Positions 23,041-34,198 of a stretch of 64,000 bases of DNA are shown here, piece by piece. The translations under genes were made by a program, and so were the position numbers. The stretch covers positions 310,001 through 374,000 of the forward strand of contig BPQB01000009.1 of the NCBI GenBank assembly GCA_019973155.2, in the 5' to 3' direction. The notes beneath the pieces were generated by a model that saw nothing but the letters and a program-made list of their open reading frames with translations, ran no database searches and was not told the DNA's origin. This DNA is from Phanerochaete sordida (taxonomy: Eukaryota; Basidiomycota; Agaricomycetes; Polyporales; Phanerochaetaceae). How positions within the stretch are numbered: the stretch's first letter is position 1; each line of letters begins with the position of its first letter.

Positions 23041-23918
23041 TTAGAGGGCCATTGCAAGGGCGATCAAGGCAGAAGCCAGGCCCATCGGTGATACACTGCT
23101 CCTAAGCCACGAGGACGCGCTGTTCGCGGTGGGCGTCGGTGTAGGAGTCGAACTTGTAGGACTCTGTGAGCTGCTACTCTGTGCTGCTGCGTTGTCGGCC
23201 GTGACACTTGCTTTGCTTGGGGAGGTCACAGTAGGAATGTTGGGCGAGCCGGTGACCGACGAGGTGGGACCAGACGCAGATGATGCAGCAGATGTAGTGC
23301 TGGACGAGGTCTCGGTGCTCGATGTAGGCTCGTTCACGATCTTGAACTGGGGGCTCTGGTTGCCGGAGTCGCCCATCACTGTAACGCACGCTCAGACGAC
23401 GCGTCGGGATGACGCAACTGGGGTACTCACAGACGATCATGTAGTTGCCGTCCGGCACGGTCGGTACCGTAATCTCGACTGAGGGGTCCGTGATGAAGAA
23501 CCCAGTAGCCAGCGGGCTGTCTGTCGGACGTCGTCAAAACCAACATCGCCAGCGCACTCGTGGCGCACTCACCCAAATACAGCCTCTCGCCATCGCCGTT
23601 AAACTGGCCGAGGACGACCGTGCCCTGGACGTTGGTGATGTTCACGAGCGCGGGCAGCGCCGAGTTGTCCCTGCGCAGCGCCAGTCCGATGAGCGTCCCG
23701 CGCAGCCCACGGCGCCGCGCCTGCGCCTATCACAGCGCAACTCACCAGGTGACGTTGTACCGCTGCCCGACGACCCACACCGTGTCCGCGGTCGGCGCCG
23801 TGATGCGCGGGTCGACGACGATGAGCGTCCCGCCGGGCCCGACGGCCGCGTTCTGCAGCGGTGCGGCGGCCGCGCGCGCGAGCGCGCCGGCGAGCGGGAG
23901 GAGCGTGCGGAGCTGCAT
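23041..23918 (-). CDS. Ser/Thr-rich GPI-anchored protein with Kre9/KNH-type domain
   Basis: Exons 23918-23746, 23670-23573, 23520-23431 and 23378-23041 encode 232 residues. A signal peptide (MQLRTLLPLAGALARAAAAP) is followed by an Ig-like KNH domain (residues ~25-120) with the typical opening ITAPTADTVWVVGQRYNVTW and closing VTVPTVPDGNYMIV. Next is a ~90-residue Ser/Thr/Pro/Ala stretch suited to O-mannosylation, and finally a hydrophobic tail (GLASALIALAMAL) without charged residues, a GPI-attachment signal. Related fungal proteins sit at the plasma membrane or wall, and Kre9 affects beta-1,6-glucan, but the exact role here is unknown. The acceptor of intron 2 is the AG giving LDSPLATGFF; the alternative AG breaks the frame. 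Confidence 0.9.
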
Positions 23919-24545
23919 CGTGGCGGGGAGTGGGGGCGTGGGCGTTGGCGTGGGGGCGCGGGGCGGCGACGGGGCGTCGCTCGTCGACGTCTGTTCTTAA
24001 GGACGCGCGGGCGGATGCCGGGTGCGCGTGATGCCATCAGCACCCGCGACACTTTGCGCGCGCACGCGCACGCTACGCGAGCCCGACGCGGGCGATGGCG
24101 TTGCCATGCGCGGCGCGCCGCGGCTGGGGCCCGCGGCGGGGGCGGGGCGCGTCCTCGACGACACAGCACGCGACGACACACAGAACTACACAGAAAGTCG
24201 CGTCTATTCGCGCTCGCTCGGAGCGGCTCTACAGATACACCAGCACAGTATACAGCGCGCTGCCCGGCCAGGCCAGCGCCGGGTGGGTGGGCGGGCAGGC
24301 GACACAACAAACAGCACCCGGGCCTATGCTACATCCGTCCGTTCTACATGTTGTACACCGTGTGGCTTTTGGGTGGCGTGCCAGGCGCCATAAATAAGCC
24401 CTGTCCATGTCGCGGCGGCGGCAGCAGCCGCCGCAGGAGTGGAGGGGGGCGTGCGGACTCCCACCTGAGGAGTGCACGGGTCTAGGGAGCGTTTTTGGGG
24501 GGTGACCGAGGCCGGGGAGGGGACCGGGGGCGCGGCGCGGCGCGC
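23919..24545. other. intergenic between two co-oriented secreted-protein genes
   Basis: About 630 bp, very GC-rich next to the KNH start. It carries the KNH promoter and the 3' UTR of the DPBB gene. No other feature recognised. Confidence 0.5.
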
Positions 24546-25085
24546 TTAGACGGACCAGGAGACCGTCAGCACGCCGGCGTCGAGCGAGCCGAGCTGCTGG
24601 AAGAGGCCCGGGGTCATGTCTGCAAGTCACTGTGAGCGGCCCTGCTCGAAGCGCATGGACGGCGGCATGGACGTACCGATGTCGTTGGGGCCGCAGCCGG
24701 GGCACATGTCCGCGACAGTGGCAGAGGCCGTCGCGCCAGTCTCGACGTTCTTGACCGTGAGGTGCTACAACAACCCAGGGTCAGCGTTGCAGACGCGGAC
24801 ATGCAAGGCGGCGGGGCTCACCTGGCCGCAGTGCGCGCCGCTGGCGTAGGCTCCCGCGGGGAGCGCGACGACGGTGTCGCTGTTGACGTTGTTCCAGCCG
24901 CAGGCACCGAGGCCGGTGTCGTACCAGGTACCCTGCAGACGCACATGTCAGCCCAAAGGCCCAACTGCACGCGACGCGACGCGACGTACCCTGCCCTGGT
25001 GCGAGTCGCGCTTCTCCGCGGGCGCAGCAGAGGCCGCGCCGAGGACGGCGGCGACGGCGAAAAGGAGGGTGGCGAGGCGGGCCAT
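24546..25085 (-). CDS. small secreted double-psi beta-barrel (RlpA/expansin-like) protein
   Basis: Exons 25085-24990, 24932-24822, 24764-24677 and 24619-24546 encode 122 residues. The signal peptide MARLATLLFAVAAVLGAASA is followed by a short charged pro-like segment ending at KR. Residues ~32-122 form a DPBB domain: GTWYDTGLGACGWNN, then SGAHCGQ, the conserved VADMCPGCGPNDIDMTPGLF, and the final strand VLTVSWSV. Four cysteines are placed as in barwin-related fungal proteins. Members bind cell-wall polysaccharide or are expressed in fruiting and plant interaction; they are rarely shown to be enzymes. Length is normal for the single-domain class. The neighbour downstream on the same strand is also a cell-surface protein. 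Confidence 0.9.
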
Positions 25086-25224
25086 TGTGTGGGTGCGAAG
25101 CGAGTGTAGGGGGCGGGCGCGAAGGAGGGGTGGGGCGGCGGGGCCTGTGGGCGCGGCGACGGTGCAGGGGGGAGTGGGGAGCGAGCAGGACTCGTTGGAG
25201 GACGGGGGCACGCCCCGCCGGCCC

Positions 25225-25230
25225 TTTATA
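25225..25230 (-). promoter_or_regulatory. TATA box of the DPBB gene
   Basis: TATAAA on the minus strand, 140 bp upstream of ATG 25085, inside very GC-rich DNA where it stands out. A run of ten C residues (25241-25250) follows immediately upstream. Confidence 0.55.
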
Positions 25231-25406
25231 CGCCGCAGGGCCCCCCCCCCGCCCGCGCGCCCTTTGTGTGCAGAGTGCGCGAGCGTGCCGCGGTGAAACC
25301 ACCAGACATCATGTGCGGAGAGGTCGACGCGGCGGTTGCGTGAGCACCCTCGAAAACGGACGCCGCGATCATGAAATTTCCGAGCGAGGGCCTGCGCGCA
25401 GGAGCA

Positions 25407-25424
25407 GGTGGTGGTGGTGGTGGG
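25407..25424 (+). repeat. (GTG)n microsatellite
   Basis: GGT repeated five to six times in the upstream region of the DPBB gene. Simple repeat with no further support for function. Confidence 0.8.
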
Positions 25425-27422
25425 CCCAGAAATTTCAGGGTTTCGGCCAATAATTGACGAGGAAATTTGAGACCGTCTTGCATACCTCCGTATGCTTTCA
25501 GAACGGTTGACGTATTGCACTTGAGGCAGTCGCCCGGGCGGCAGTCGTCGATTGGTCCACGGGCGATCTGGACTCAAAAGATGACATAAGCAGGGAGGCG
25601 CCCTATCCACCTCCAAACGCCGGCCAGGAACGGGGCACTTGCCGAATTCGGAGAGACACTTTGCCACAGCGATTATTCGCGCGACCGCAGGAGCTTGAAG
25701 CACGGTGCTGGAAGGCCAGGGCCGGCTTCGGTGGGCGTAAAATGATGAGGGGCAAGAATGGAATCCAGCTGAAGAAGTTCCTACACGTCAAAAACAGCGG
25801 ACACTGCACCAGCTGGTAGCCGACTCATGCTGCAGCTGGCCCGAGACCTATGGCGACGGCAGTGAGCCCTCGACCAGCAGCGCCCAGCCGAGAACGGCGT
25901 ACCTGTGAGTTCATCGGCGCGTCACCCGTCTTTTTCAGGGTCGCAGCCGGACTGCAAATACGGCGTGCGGTGTCGGGCACCCTTGCGGAAGACGATTTAC
26001 CGACCGAGGCGCCAGCAGCGTGTCGGGGCCGGTTAGGAGCGCGGCCACGGATGCATTGTAACGTCTGCAGCGGGCTCTGTAACGGGGTGCACCAGGCCCC
26101 AAGCCAGGCCCTCCAGCATGGTCAATATTCGCTCGGGCGTCAAGCTGGCAGTCTCATCGGAAATTAGCAGGATTATGCCCGGGATATTCAGGCGTACGTG
26201 ATCGCTGAGCGCGAGGTCGTGTGCCGAGCTACAGGGGCCTCAGCTGGCGGAAGAGGCAATATTATCGGGATTTTTTGTGATGCACGATTGGTCGTACGGC
26301 TTGGCGTGTGCTTGCCGTCTGCCGTCAGCGATCGTGGTAGCCCCGGAAAGAACGGGGATGAGCAGACAATGCACGCCAGACTATTGTAGGGCATCGAAAG
26401 GAATATAGGGAGCGGCGGTCCGAGGCGATCTCTTCGTACGGGTCGCAACGGCGTTCGGGCGGGATACAAATCCTGGGCCACGCCTCTGACAACAAATGCA
26501 AGTGGGTACGTCAGTACAAAAGGCAGGACATTGAATTGAGCAGCTTACAAGATGAAAAATTAGGGTGCGGCATGGGCTGCACTGCATGCCGCATGACGGC
26601 CGTTGCAAACGTGTGGGCCCCAGACAACCACGTCTGGGGTGCGGGGAAGGACGGGCAACATCCCAGGCACGCAGCGATCCGCGGGGGTAGGCCCACGTCC
26701 AGTCCAGAACGAGCAGCTGCCTGAAGGAGAAGAGAAGCGCGTCGTAAGCTCGTCAGTGCGGCGCTGCTCGCCATGCGACCCGACACTCTGCTACGTGGGG
26801 GGAGAGTATCAGAAAATTTCGCGCGAGAACGGGACCCTCCCATCCCTCTCCACGTATATGCGAGCCCTGAACATGCAGCGCAGGGTCAATATAGGACACA
26901 GGTACACAATCGCAGCCCCTGGCAAGCTGCCACCCTCAGACTGTCCGGCGGTTCACACACGCAGTCTTGGGAACAGATGAAAATAAGAAGAACGATACAC
27001 ATGCCTTAATGGCCGCGCGTCGAGGGCAGCCCGTGGTGAGCGTGTGTCTAGGGGTGTCGAGGCCAATCATACTTGTCAGGAACGGACGTCTGAACGGAGC
27101 GAGTCTCAAGTGATGCCGACACCGAGCGCATATAGTCGCAGCGGAGACGGGCGGCGGCGGCCGACGGCGACGGGCACGGGGGACAGGCTGAGGATTGTGG
27201 CAAAGTCCAACCAGGGCCGAAGCGCGCGTCGCGCAGTCCTGCGTGGAGGCGCATCAATTTGATGATGGCTGCCGGCAATCTCCGCGGCGGCTGTCCTGAC
27301 AGGGTCGCGTCACCGCCGCTGTCAGAAAGCGTACAGCACCCCGAAAGCAGCCCGAATCCACCGGAAACACCAGCACACCACGTTTGGCTGCAACAGAGAG
27401 CCAGAACGAGCCCGCAGAGACG
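25425..27422. other. 2 kb intergenic between divergent DPBB and BZZ1 genes
   Basis: No open frame with domain or splice support on either strand. Presumably regulatory sequence for both genes. Nothing specific identified. Confidence 0.45.
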
Positions 27423-30400
27423 ATGTCTGCAGCGCCCTCGTACGGGCAGACCCTCCCGGTATCGCCGCGTTCCGTCTCGCCTCTGCTGAATATGACGTCT
27501 CACATCCGCTCCAGGACCAAGTCGACAGACTCGCCAGTCTGTCCGATGCTCAGCTAGAGCTCTTGGCTGATGTACGGCATCTACATCTGGCCCACTCGAG
27601 GTAGCTGACGCACAGTCTACTAGGCTCGTGAACTGTATCGTGAGCGGGTTGCGATAGAGCGCGAGTATGCCACAAAGCTCCAGCTCCTCGCGAAGAAAGC
27701 TGCCGACAAAAAGGCAAAGAAGATATCTGCGCTGATCGTTGGCGCCGAGCCGACGAAGCCCGTGCAGGACAGCGCCGTGCAGAACAGGTCAGGGTCTTTC
27801 CAGAACAGCACGGTCGCTAACTGACACGGCGCGCAGCACTCTCGACCGCGCTTACACCCAGCTGATAGCCTCCGTCGGGGAGGCTGGCCAGGATCACATG
27901 AACCTCGCAGACTCCCTGAACACGCAGGTCGTCGAGGTGCTGAAGGCGACCGAGAAGCGCCACGATGACGCCAAGAAACGCCAGATGCAGTACTTCCAGA
28001 AGCTGCTGGCCGAGAGGGACAGGGCGTACAACGACCGATTGAAGGTATCTCACCCTGAACGGATCAGCCTTCGGACCTTGTTGACGAGGCGCTGCAGACC
28101 AAGCAGAAGGTAGCTTTCCACCTTTCTTCTTCGGTTCCTACTGATCCATGCTGCACAGTACGACGAGGAATGCTCCGAAATGGAGTCATATCGGCAGAAG
28201 CAGGTCATTCTGTCCGCACTGTGTGCCTGCCGCGGCGCTCACGGGCTCGTCTAGGAGCGCTCCACGGACGACAAGCACGCCGGGCGCGCCGCGCGGCAGT
28301 ACGAACAGCAGCAGGTCGACATGCTGAACAGCAAGAAGTGCGCCCTGCCCCGCGCGCAACCCTGGTCCCCGCTGACCGGCCCGCAGCGTGTACCTGATCG
28401 CGACCGCGGTCGCGAACCGCGCGAAGGAGAAGTTCTACGGCGAGGACCTCCCCGCGCTCGAAGACGTAAGCGGTGCCTTTCCGCAGACGCGCCCCCGCTG
28501 ACGCCGCGCCGCGCCCGCAGCAATTCCGTAGGCCGTGCCTGTTTGGCCGTGCTTGCGGTCGCTGACACGCACGCAGAGCTCCTCCACACCCAGCTCGTCC
28601 GGAAGTTCGCGGAGATCGTCGTGCAGGCGCAGACGACGGAGGCACACTACCTCGACGTCCTCAAGTCGCATGTTACCCAGACGGAGGCGACCTTCCACGA
28701 GGTCGACCCGGCGAAAGACCAGGAAATTTTTATTGACCATAACCAGATTCCCTTCTCTGCTCCGTCGGACTGGACGTTCGAGCCGAGTCAAGTACACTAT
28801 GACAATGTAAGTGCTACTCTGCGGAATATGCTGCCTACAGCTCCTCATTTCTCCGTTAGCCAGACATGAGTACCGAGCCCGCGCCAAAGGTGTACCTCCA
28901 GAACCGGCTGGCCAAGTGCAAGCAGAAGCTCCAGGAGCTTGAGCCTATCATCAAGATGAAGCGTGCGTGTTGCAGCACGCCCCCGACCCGCGCCGACCGC
29001 TGACGTGCCGCAGGCCAGGAGGTGGACCAGCTCGCGAAGCTCGTGAGCACGTACACCGAGAAGCCCAGCCTCGGGAACGTGGACGAGGTCTCCGACGTGC
29101 GTCGCAGCGCGCGTGCATGTGGCCGAGAGACTCACGCGCGGTTCGCAGGCGTACCTCGACGGCCAGCACGAGCTCTCCTTCTTTGTGATCTCCCAGGCCG
29201 TGCTCCACGCCGAGATCACGACGATCTCCGCCGCACTCGGGGGTACGCCCGCGCCCGCGCCCCACGAACGCCACTAACTAGTGCTGCAGGCGACGAGGGC
29301 GCGCAGAACCCGCACACCTTCAAGTCCTCGTCCTTCTCGATCCCCACGCAGTGCGCGTACTGCAAAGTGCGTCCACCTCCCGCGGCCCGCGCGCGCACTG
29401 ACGCCCCGCGCAGTCGTCGATCTGGGGGCTCAGCAAGCAGGGTAAGGCCTGCAAGGCCTGCGGCATCTCCGTGCACGCCAAGTGCGAGCTCAAGGTGCGC
29501 TGCGCCCGCGCCACGCGCGCCCCGCTGACGCCCCCCGCGCCCAGGTCCCCGCGGACTGCGGCGCGCCCCCGCCCCAGGGCGGCCGCGGCCACCACGCGCA
29601 CCTCTCGATCTCGTCCAGCCTCTCGCGCTCGGGCTCCCGCGGTGAGTGCCAGGCCGCGCACCTTGTGCGATGCGCTGACGTGCGTGCCCAGCGTCACGCG
29701 CCTCGACGGCCGAGGCGGGCTCGCCCGCGGCGGCGACGCCGTCCGCGTTCGCGCCGCCCGACCGCGCGTCGGCGCTGCCCGAGGCGACGTACCCGGCCGC
29801 GCGCGTCGTGTTCGAGTACACGGCGGCGTCGCCGTTCGAGCTGTCCGTGCACGGTGAGGCTCCCGCCCCTGGCAGATCGCCGGCAGGTCCCTGACGGCGC
29901 ATTGGGTTTGCAGATGGCGCGGTCGTGCGCGTCGTCGAGGAGGACGACGGCTCCGGCTGGGTCAAGGTGCTCGACGACGAGGGCGCCAAGGGCCTCGTAC
30001 CCGCGTCCTACCTCGAGCCCGTGGAGGCGGCGGCCGCGCCGGCTGCTGCCCCCGCGCAGGCGCACGCCGTGCAGGGCTCCGGGCGGTTTGGTGAGTGCAC
30101 GCACAGGGCTTGGGGGAGCGCGCTGACGACGCGCGTCCTCTGCCAGTGCGCGCGCTATATGACTACAGTCCACAGGGCGCGGACGAGATGGCGGTGGCAG
30201 AGGGCCAGCTGATCGAGCTGAGTGCGGGGCCCAGCGGCGGCCAGGGCTACGCCGACGGCTGGTGGGAAGGTGCGTGTACGACATCACGGTGCCCGCGCAG
30301 CCTACGTAACCGTCCGCAGGCCTCGACGCGCGCGGCAGGAGGGGCATCTTCCCGAGCAACTACGTGCGTGCCCAGGCTGTCTGTAGGGTCGCCCACGAGG

Positions 30401-30441
30401 ACTGAAAATTTGCGCTGATACAGGTCGAGCTAGTGCCGTAA
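27423..30441 (+). CDS. BZZ1: Bzz1-like F-BAR, C1 and double-SH3 protein
   Basis: Twenty exons give ~659 residues: 27423-27458, 27515-27571, 27624-27787, 27837-28044, 28089-28109, 28159-28203, 28255-28337, 28387-28465, 28579-28806, 28860-28962, 29014-29096, 29149-29242, 29290-29366, 29414-29494, 29545-29641, 29692-29853, 29914-30090, 30147-30269, 30320-30363 and 30424-30441. Residues ~10-305 are the F-BAR helices (LYRERVAIEREYATKLQLLA). Residues ~408-458 are a canonical C1 zinc site (H-X12-CX2C-X13-CX2C-X4-HX2C-X7-C). Two SH3 domains follow (~525-582 and ~599-659; second: VRALYDYSP ... GIFPSNYVELVP). Bzz1 links membrane curvature at endocytic sites to Las17/WASP and actin. Exon 5 is only 21 nt. 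At exon 9, either acceptor 28578 or a 7-nt exon (28521-28527) plus acceptor 28576 keeps frame; they differ by three residues. Confidence 0.94.
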
Positions 30442-32351
30442 GGGCCAGGGCGCGGCCGCCAGTGGGGCGCGGGCGGCGAGGGGGTGCGAACTGGGACTTA
30501 TTCGATCTGTATCCATCACCTCGGAACTTTTGCATACCTGGGCTCGCCAATCATGGCGTGTGCCGGCGGCGGGGTCTGGGCCCTGCCCCGCATGCGCCAG
30601 AATATACTCTGTTCGTCGTACGCAGCGCGCGATCTTGCGCAGAGGCTACCGGGTGTGGGGGGCCCCTGGCTGCGCGGTGAGGCCGCTCGTTACGTGCGCT
30701 ACCTGGCGGAGGGTGCGAGGTGTCGCGGTGACTCATGCATCATCACGCCGGATTTGGCAGCAGACGGCGCCACAAAGTAGGTCCGTGTGGACGTCTCCGT
30801 GTCGCGCACGGCGCCGCGCGATTTAATATGTCTACTTCCGTATCTCGACTGGAATCTTCCGGAGCATGCGTGCGGCGGGCAGGCAGCGCGGGCGGTCACG
30901 TCCCCGGGCCACGGAGGGCAATCGCTCTCCCCCTCAGCGGGCAAGCGAGCACGGCAGCCATGCCCCGCACACGGAGCGCCAGTTCATTCTGTGCAGCCCC
31001 GCGCTGCGCGGTCTCGCGGCCCAGCGCAGCCCAGCACACGCACGCCGCCCCGCGCGAGGAATTCGGCGCAGAAGCCGCACGCGCTTGGCCGCGCGGTGCG
31101 CCGCTAGCGAGCGGACGCGGCGTGCCAAACGGGGGCGCTGAAAACTTCCTCGTCCGCCGTGTGCGTGCGCAGGCGCACCGGTTTCGCGCCGCGCCACCGC
31201 GCGTATAAGAGGCCCGGGGGCGACGCGGCAGGCCCAGCACGGCGCACACCGCCGGCCCCGTGCCACACACCGCCCGCGCTGCCAGGGACCCCGCCGCAGC
31301 GTTGGCAGCGGCGGGACGTCGCTTGCCGCCCCGCACGGCGGCGCGGGAAGGGCAGACGCAGGGCCCGTCGCTCCGGAGGCGCTGCCGCAGTGTCCTCGCA
31401 AACGGAATGGTCGGGCGTGCCGTCGCGAGTCCGCGGCGGGCGCGGACGGTACCGTTGCGATGGATGACTGCGACAGCGCCGCCAGAGGCGGTCTCCGACG
31501 CGGGACAAAGGTCAGTGCCCCGCTGGTTTGGGCCGTGGCCATTTAATCGTTCGAGGATCGCCGTACAATTAACGATTGGCGGCAACTGCTCGGTTCTAAC
31601 ACGTCCAAAGATCCATGGTAAGCGATGCCACCCTTCTCGCGAGCCCCTTACCGACAATCCAACATAGGGACAGCTCAGCCGTATGATCTTGACCAGTCGT
31701 CCGAACAGTCGGACACTGAGCCTCAGGCTCGTGTATTAATCGACCGCCACGACAGCTCAGGGGAGTCATGCATAGTCTTTAGACCCATGGGGTACCCTAC
31801 GCGGTAGGCGAACTCCTGCTGACATGTCAGGACACATAGAACTGATGCGGAAGTTTAGGAGAAGACATGCCTTCCGTAACGTTCTCATCTCGTGTAATGA
31901 TGAAACCCCAGAAGGCACGACCCTCCGGGTAGCCCTGAGAATATGATGTTCAGTGCCGCGGCTGCATAGCGTACCTGATAGCGGGGACCTCGCGTCGCTG
32001 TCAAAAGAGGGAATCGGAGTGCTTGGGAGACGAGATCTGAAGACACGGCACGGCCAATATTCCTGACGGTCGTCTGAGCGCAGACCTCCCACCCCGCCGT
32101 GCTTTTATGTCTGAGCGTGTAGAGCCCAAGCCGCTGCGGCTATGCTGAACCAGAATTTGCGCGAAGTATGAATGTCAAGAGGAGGCTGTACGTGTGCCAC
32201 GCTCCGGAGTGTGCGCCCCACCTTCCCGAGACGTGTGCAGCGCCCGCGCTTAGCGCGCCTCCGCACCTTGTCTCAGTCCACGACTAGACGATCTCCGCAC
32301 ACTCGACGCACACCGTCCTGGATCTCCTCCATCTAACACTGCTCGGTCGAC
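30442..32351. other. 1.9 kb gene-free stretch with a GC-rich island
   Basis: Bases ~30850-31480 are extremely GC-rich with many CpGs and give long spurious frames on both strands without domains. A TATAAG (31204-31209) follows the island's first half but no gene begins downstream. The rest is ordinary and includes the CAF1 promoter. Confidence 0.5.
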
Positions 32352-33669
32352 ATGTCTCGAATACGAGAAGTATGGGCGCCGCAGCTCGAGGCCGAGATGC
32401 GCAACATACGAGAGCTCATCGACAAGTACCCCTACGTTGCAATGGTCTCTATTCGTGATCTTGCGACCTGCGAACGTCATGTAACTCATATCCTCCTGCC
32501 AGGATACTGAATTCCCTGGTGTTGTGGCGCGCCCGATAGGATCGTTCAAGACCTCCTCAGATTATCACTACCAGACGATGCGGTGTAACGTCGACCTGCT
32601 CAAGATAATACAAGTCGGCATCACGTTGGCGGACGAGGATGGGAACTACCCCCAGGACGTGTCAACATGGCAGTTCAACTTCCACTTCAGCGTAAAGTGA
32701 GTCGCTTGAGGCTCTAGCAGGGGTAGACTCGCTGACCCCGGTTCAGCGACGACATGTACTCCCCCGATTCTATTGAGCTCCTCCAGAAGTCCGGGATCGA
32801 CCTCCAACGACACGAAGAGATAGGGATTGAGCCCAATGACTTCGCAGAGCTGATGATCACGTCTGGTCTGGTACTAGTGGAGGATACAAAGTGGATATCG
32901 TTCCATAGGTACGTGTCCAGCTCTACGGTATGCCTCCCAAGCGCGCCACTGGAGCGGACGCTTCGTCTCCCTCGATCCAGCGCTCGTGAATACGGTATCG
33001 TGCGGGGCTCAATGCGTTCTGGGATGTGCTGACGGGATCATCCAGTGGTTACGACTTCGGTTACTTCGTCAAGCTCCTGACGGCAGAGTCATTACCCACC
33101 AGCGAGGAGCTGTTCTTCGAGAAGCTGCGAAAGTGGTTCCCAACCATCTACGACATCAAGTTCATGATGCGCGCATGCAAGGTGCTGAAAGGCGGGCTGC
33201 AAGACGTCGCGGACGACTTGGGCGTACGTGTCACGCCGCGCTTGCCCGCGTGTCCTCAATTAACCCCTCCGTGCAGGTCATGCGGATAGGGCCGTCACAC
33301 CAGGCCGGCTCCGACTCCCTGCTGACGGCCTCGACGTTCTTCAAGATGCGCGAGCTGTACTTCAACGACACGATCGACGACGCCGAGTACAACGGCAAGC
33401 TGTACGGCCTCGGCCAGACGTTCACCGTCCCGAACGGCATCACCGAGACCGTCCGCGGGAGCGCGGCGACCATCGCGGAGCGCGAGGACCGCGGCCCCGC
33501 GCGCGACACGCAGCAGGGCGCCGGCGCGCAGGTGCAGATGATGGGCATGGCCGCGCTGACGACGCCGTCCATGGCGGGCGCGATGCCTGCGCCGCTGCCG
33601 ACGTCGCCGTACGGCCCGCTCGCCAACGGTCCGTACATGCGGACGACGATGGTGGGCGGCGGGCGGTAG
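32352..33669 (+). CDS. CCR4-NOT deadenylase subunit Caf1/Pop2
   Basis: Exons 32352-32444, 32503-32696, 32747-32908, 33046-33223 and 33277-33669 encode 339 residues. It carries the full DEDDh nuclease site: D32 and E34 in DTEFPG, D153 in SGYDFGYF, H217 and D222 in SHQAGSDS. Budding yeast Pop2 has lost some of these, so this copy should be an active poly(A) 3'-5' exonuclease. The first exon ends immediately before the catalytic DTEF. Conserved blocks YHYQTMRCNVDLLKIIQVGI and STWQFNFHFSV confirm the family. The last ~65 residues are a Gly/Met/Pro-rich tail. It acts in cytoplasmic mRNA deadenylation within CCR4-NOT. Confidence 0.96.
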
Positions 33670-34198
33670 AGCTGGGCAAGGCAGTTGTCCGGGGGATGCA
33701 TCTTCTCGTCGCTCCTTTCTCTTGTTTTCTGCACTTTCGCTCTTGCCAGGACTTAGCTGTGTCGCTGTGTATAACACCGAATTTTTGTATCAAGTGGCGT
33801 ACCTTGTAGTTGGAACCTCATAATATATGTGCCCTAATTGTACTCATGACTGCGACTCGCTGCGCGGCGTACCGTGGGCAGCCAGCTGTACCGGGGCTGA
33901 AGAAATATACACTAGTAATCGGATATGAACACGGACAGGACGTTGAGTTACAATGCCATAATTCTACCAGTGACTGTACGTATCGTAGATATTGCGTTCT
34001 AGGTTATGTTAAGGCTGTGGTACAATGCATGCATGAGTGGATTTAAAAGTGCGCTTGCTACGATGTATGATGATGCGTGGATGATGCAGGAGACGATGAG
34101 GATGCAGAGAAAAAAGTCCGTTGTTGATGGTGACCAGATGTTGATATGCTCCGATGCAAGTTGAAGGTGCAGTGGACGGACGATATTGAGGTGCGACG
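33670..34198. other. intergenic, convergent 3' ends
   Basis: About 530 bp, relatively AT-rich, containing the 3' UTRs of CAF1 and the CENP-B-type gene. Nothing else seen. Confidence 0.5.

Noticed and set aside
23919..24545. Extra small gene between the KNH and DPBB genes
   Set aside because: Open frames are GC-driven and antisense to the KNH first exon; no start and splice support.
30896..31657. 253-codon minus-strand open frame
   Set aside because: Lies in the GC-rich island where all frames stay open; Arg/Ala/Pro-rich, no domain, no splice pattern.
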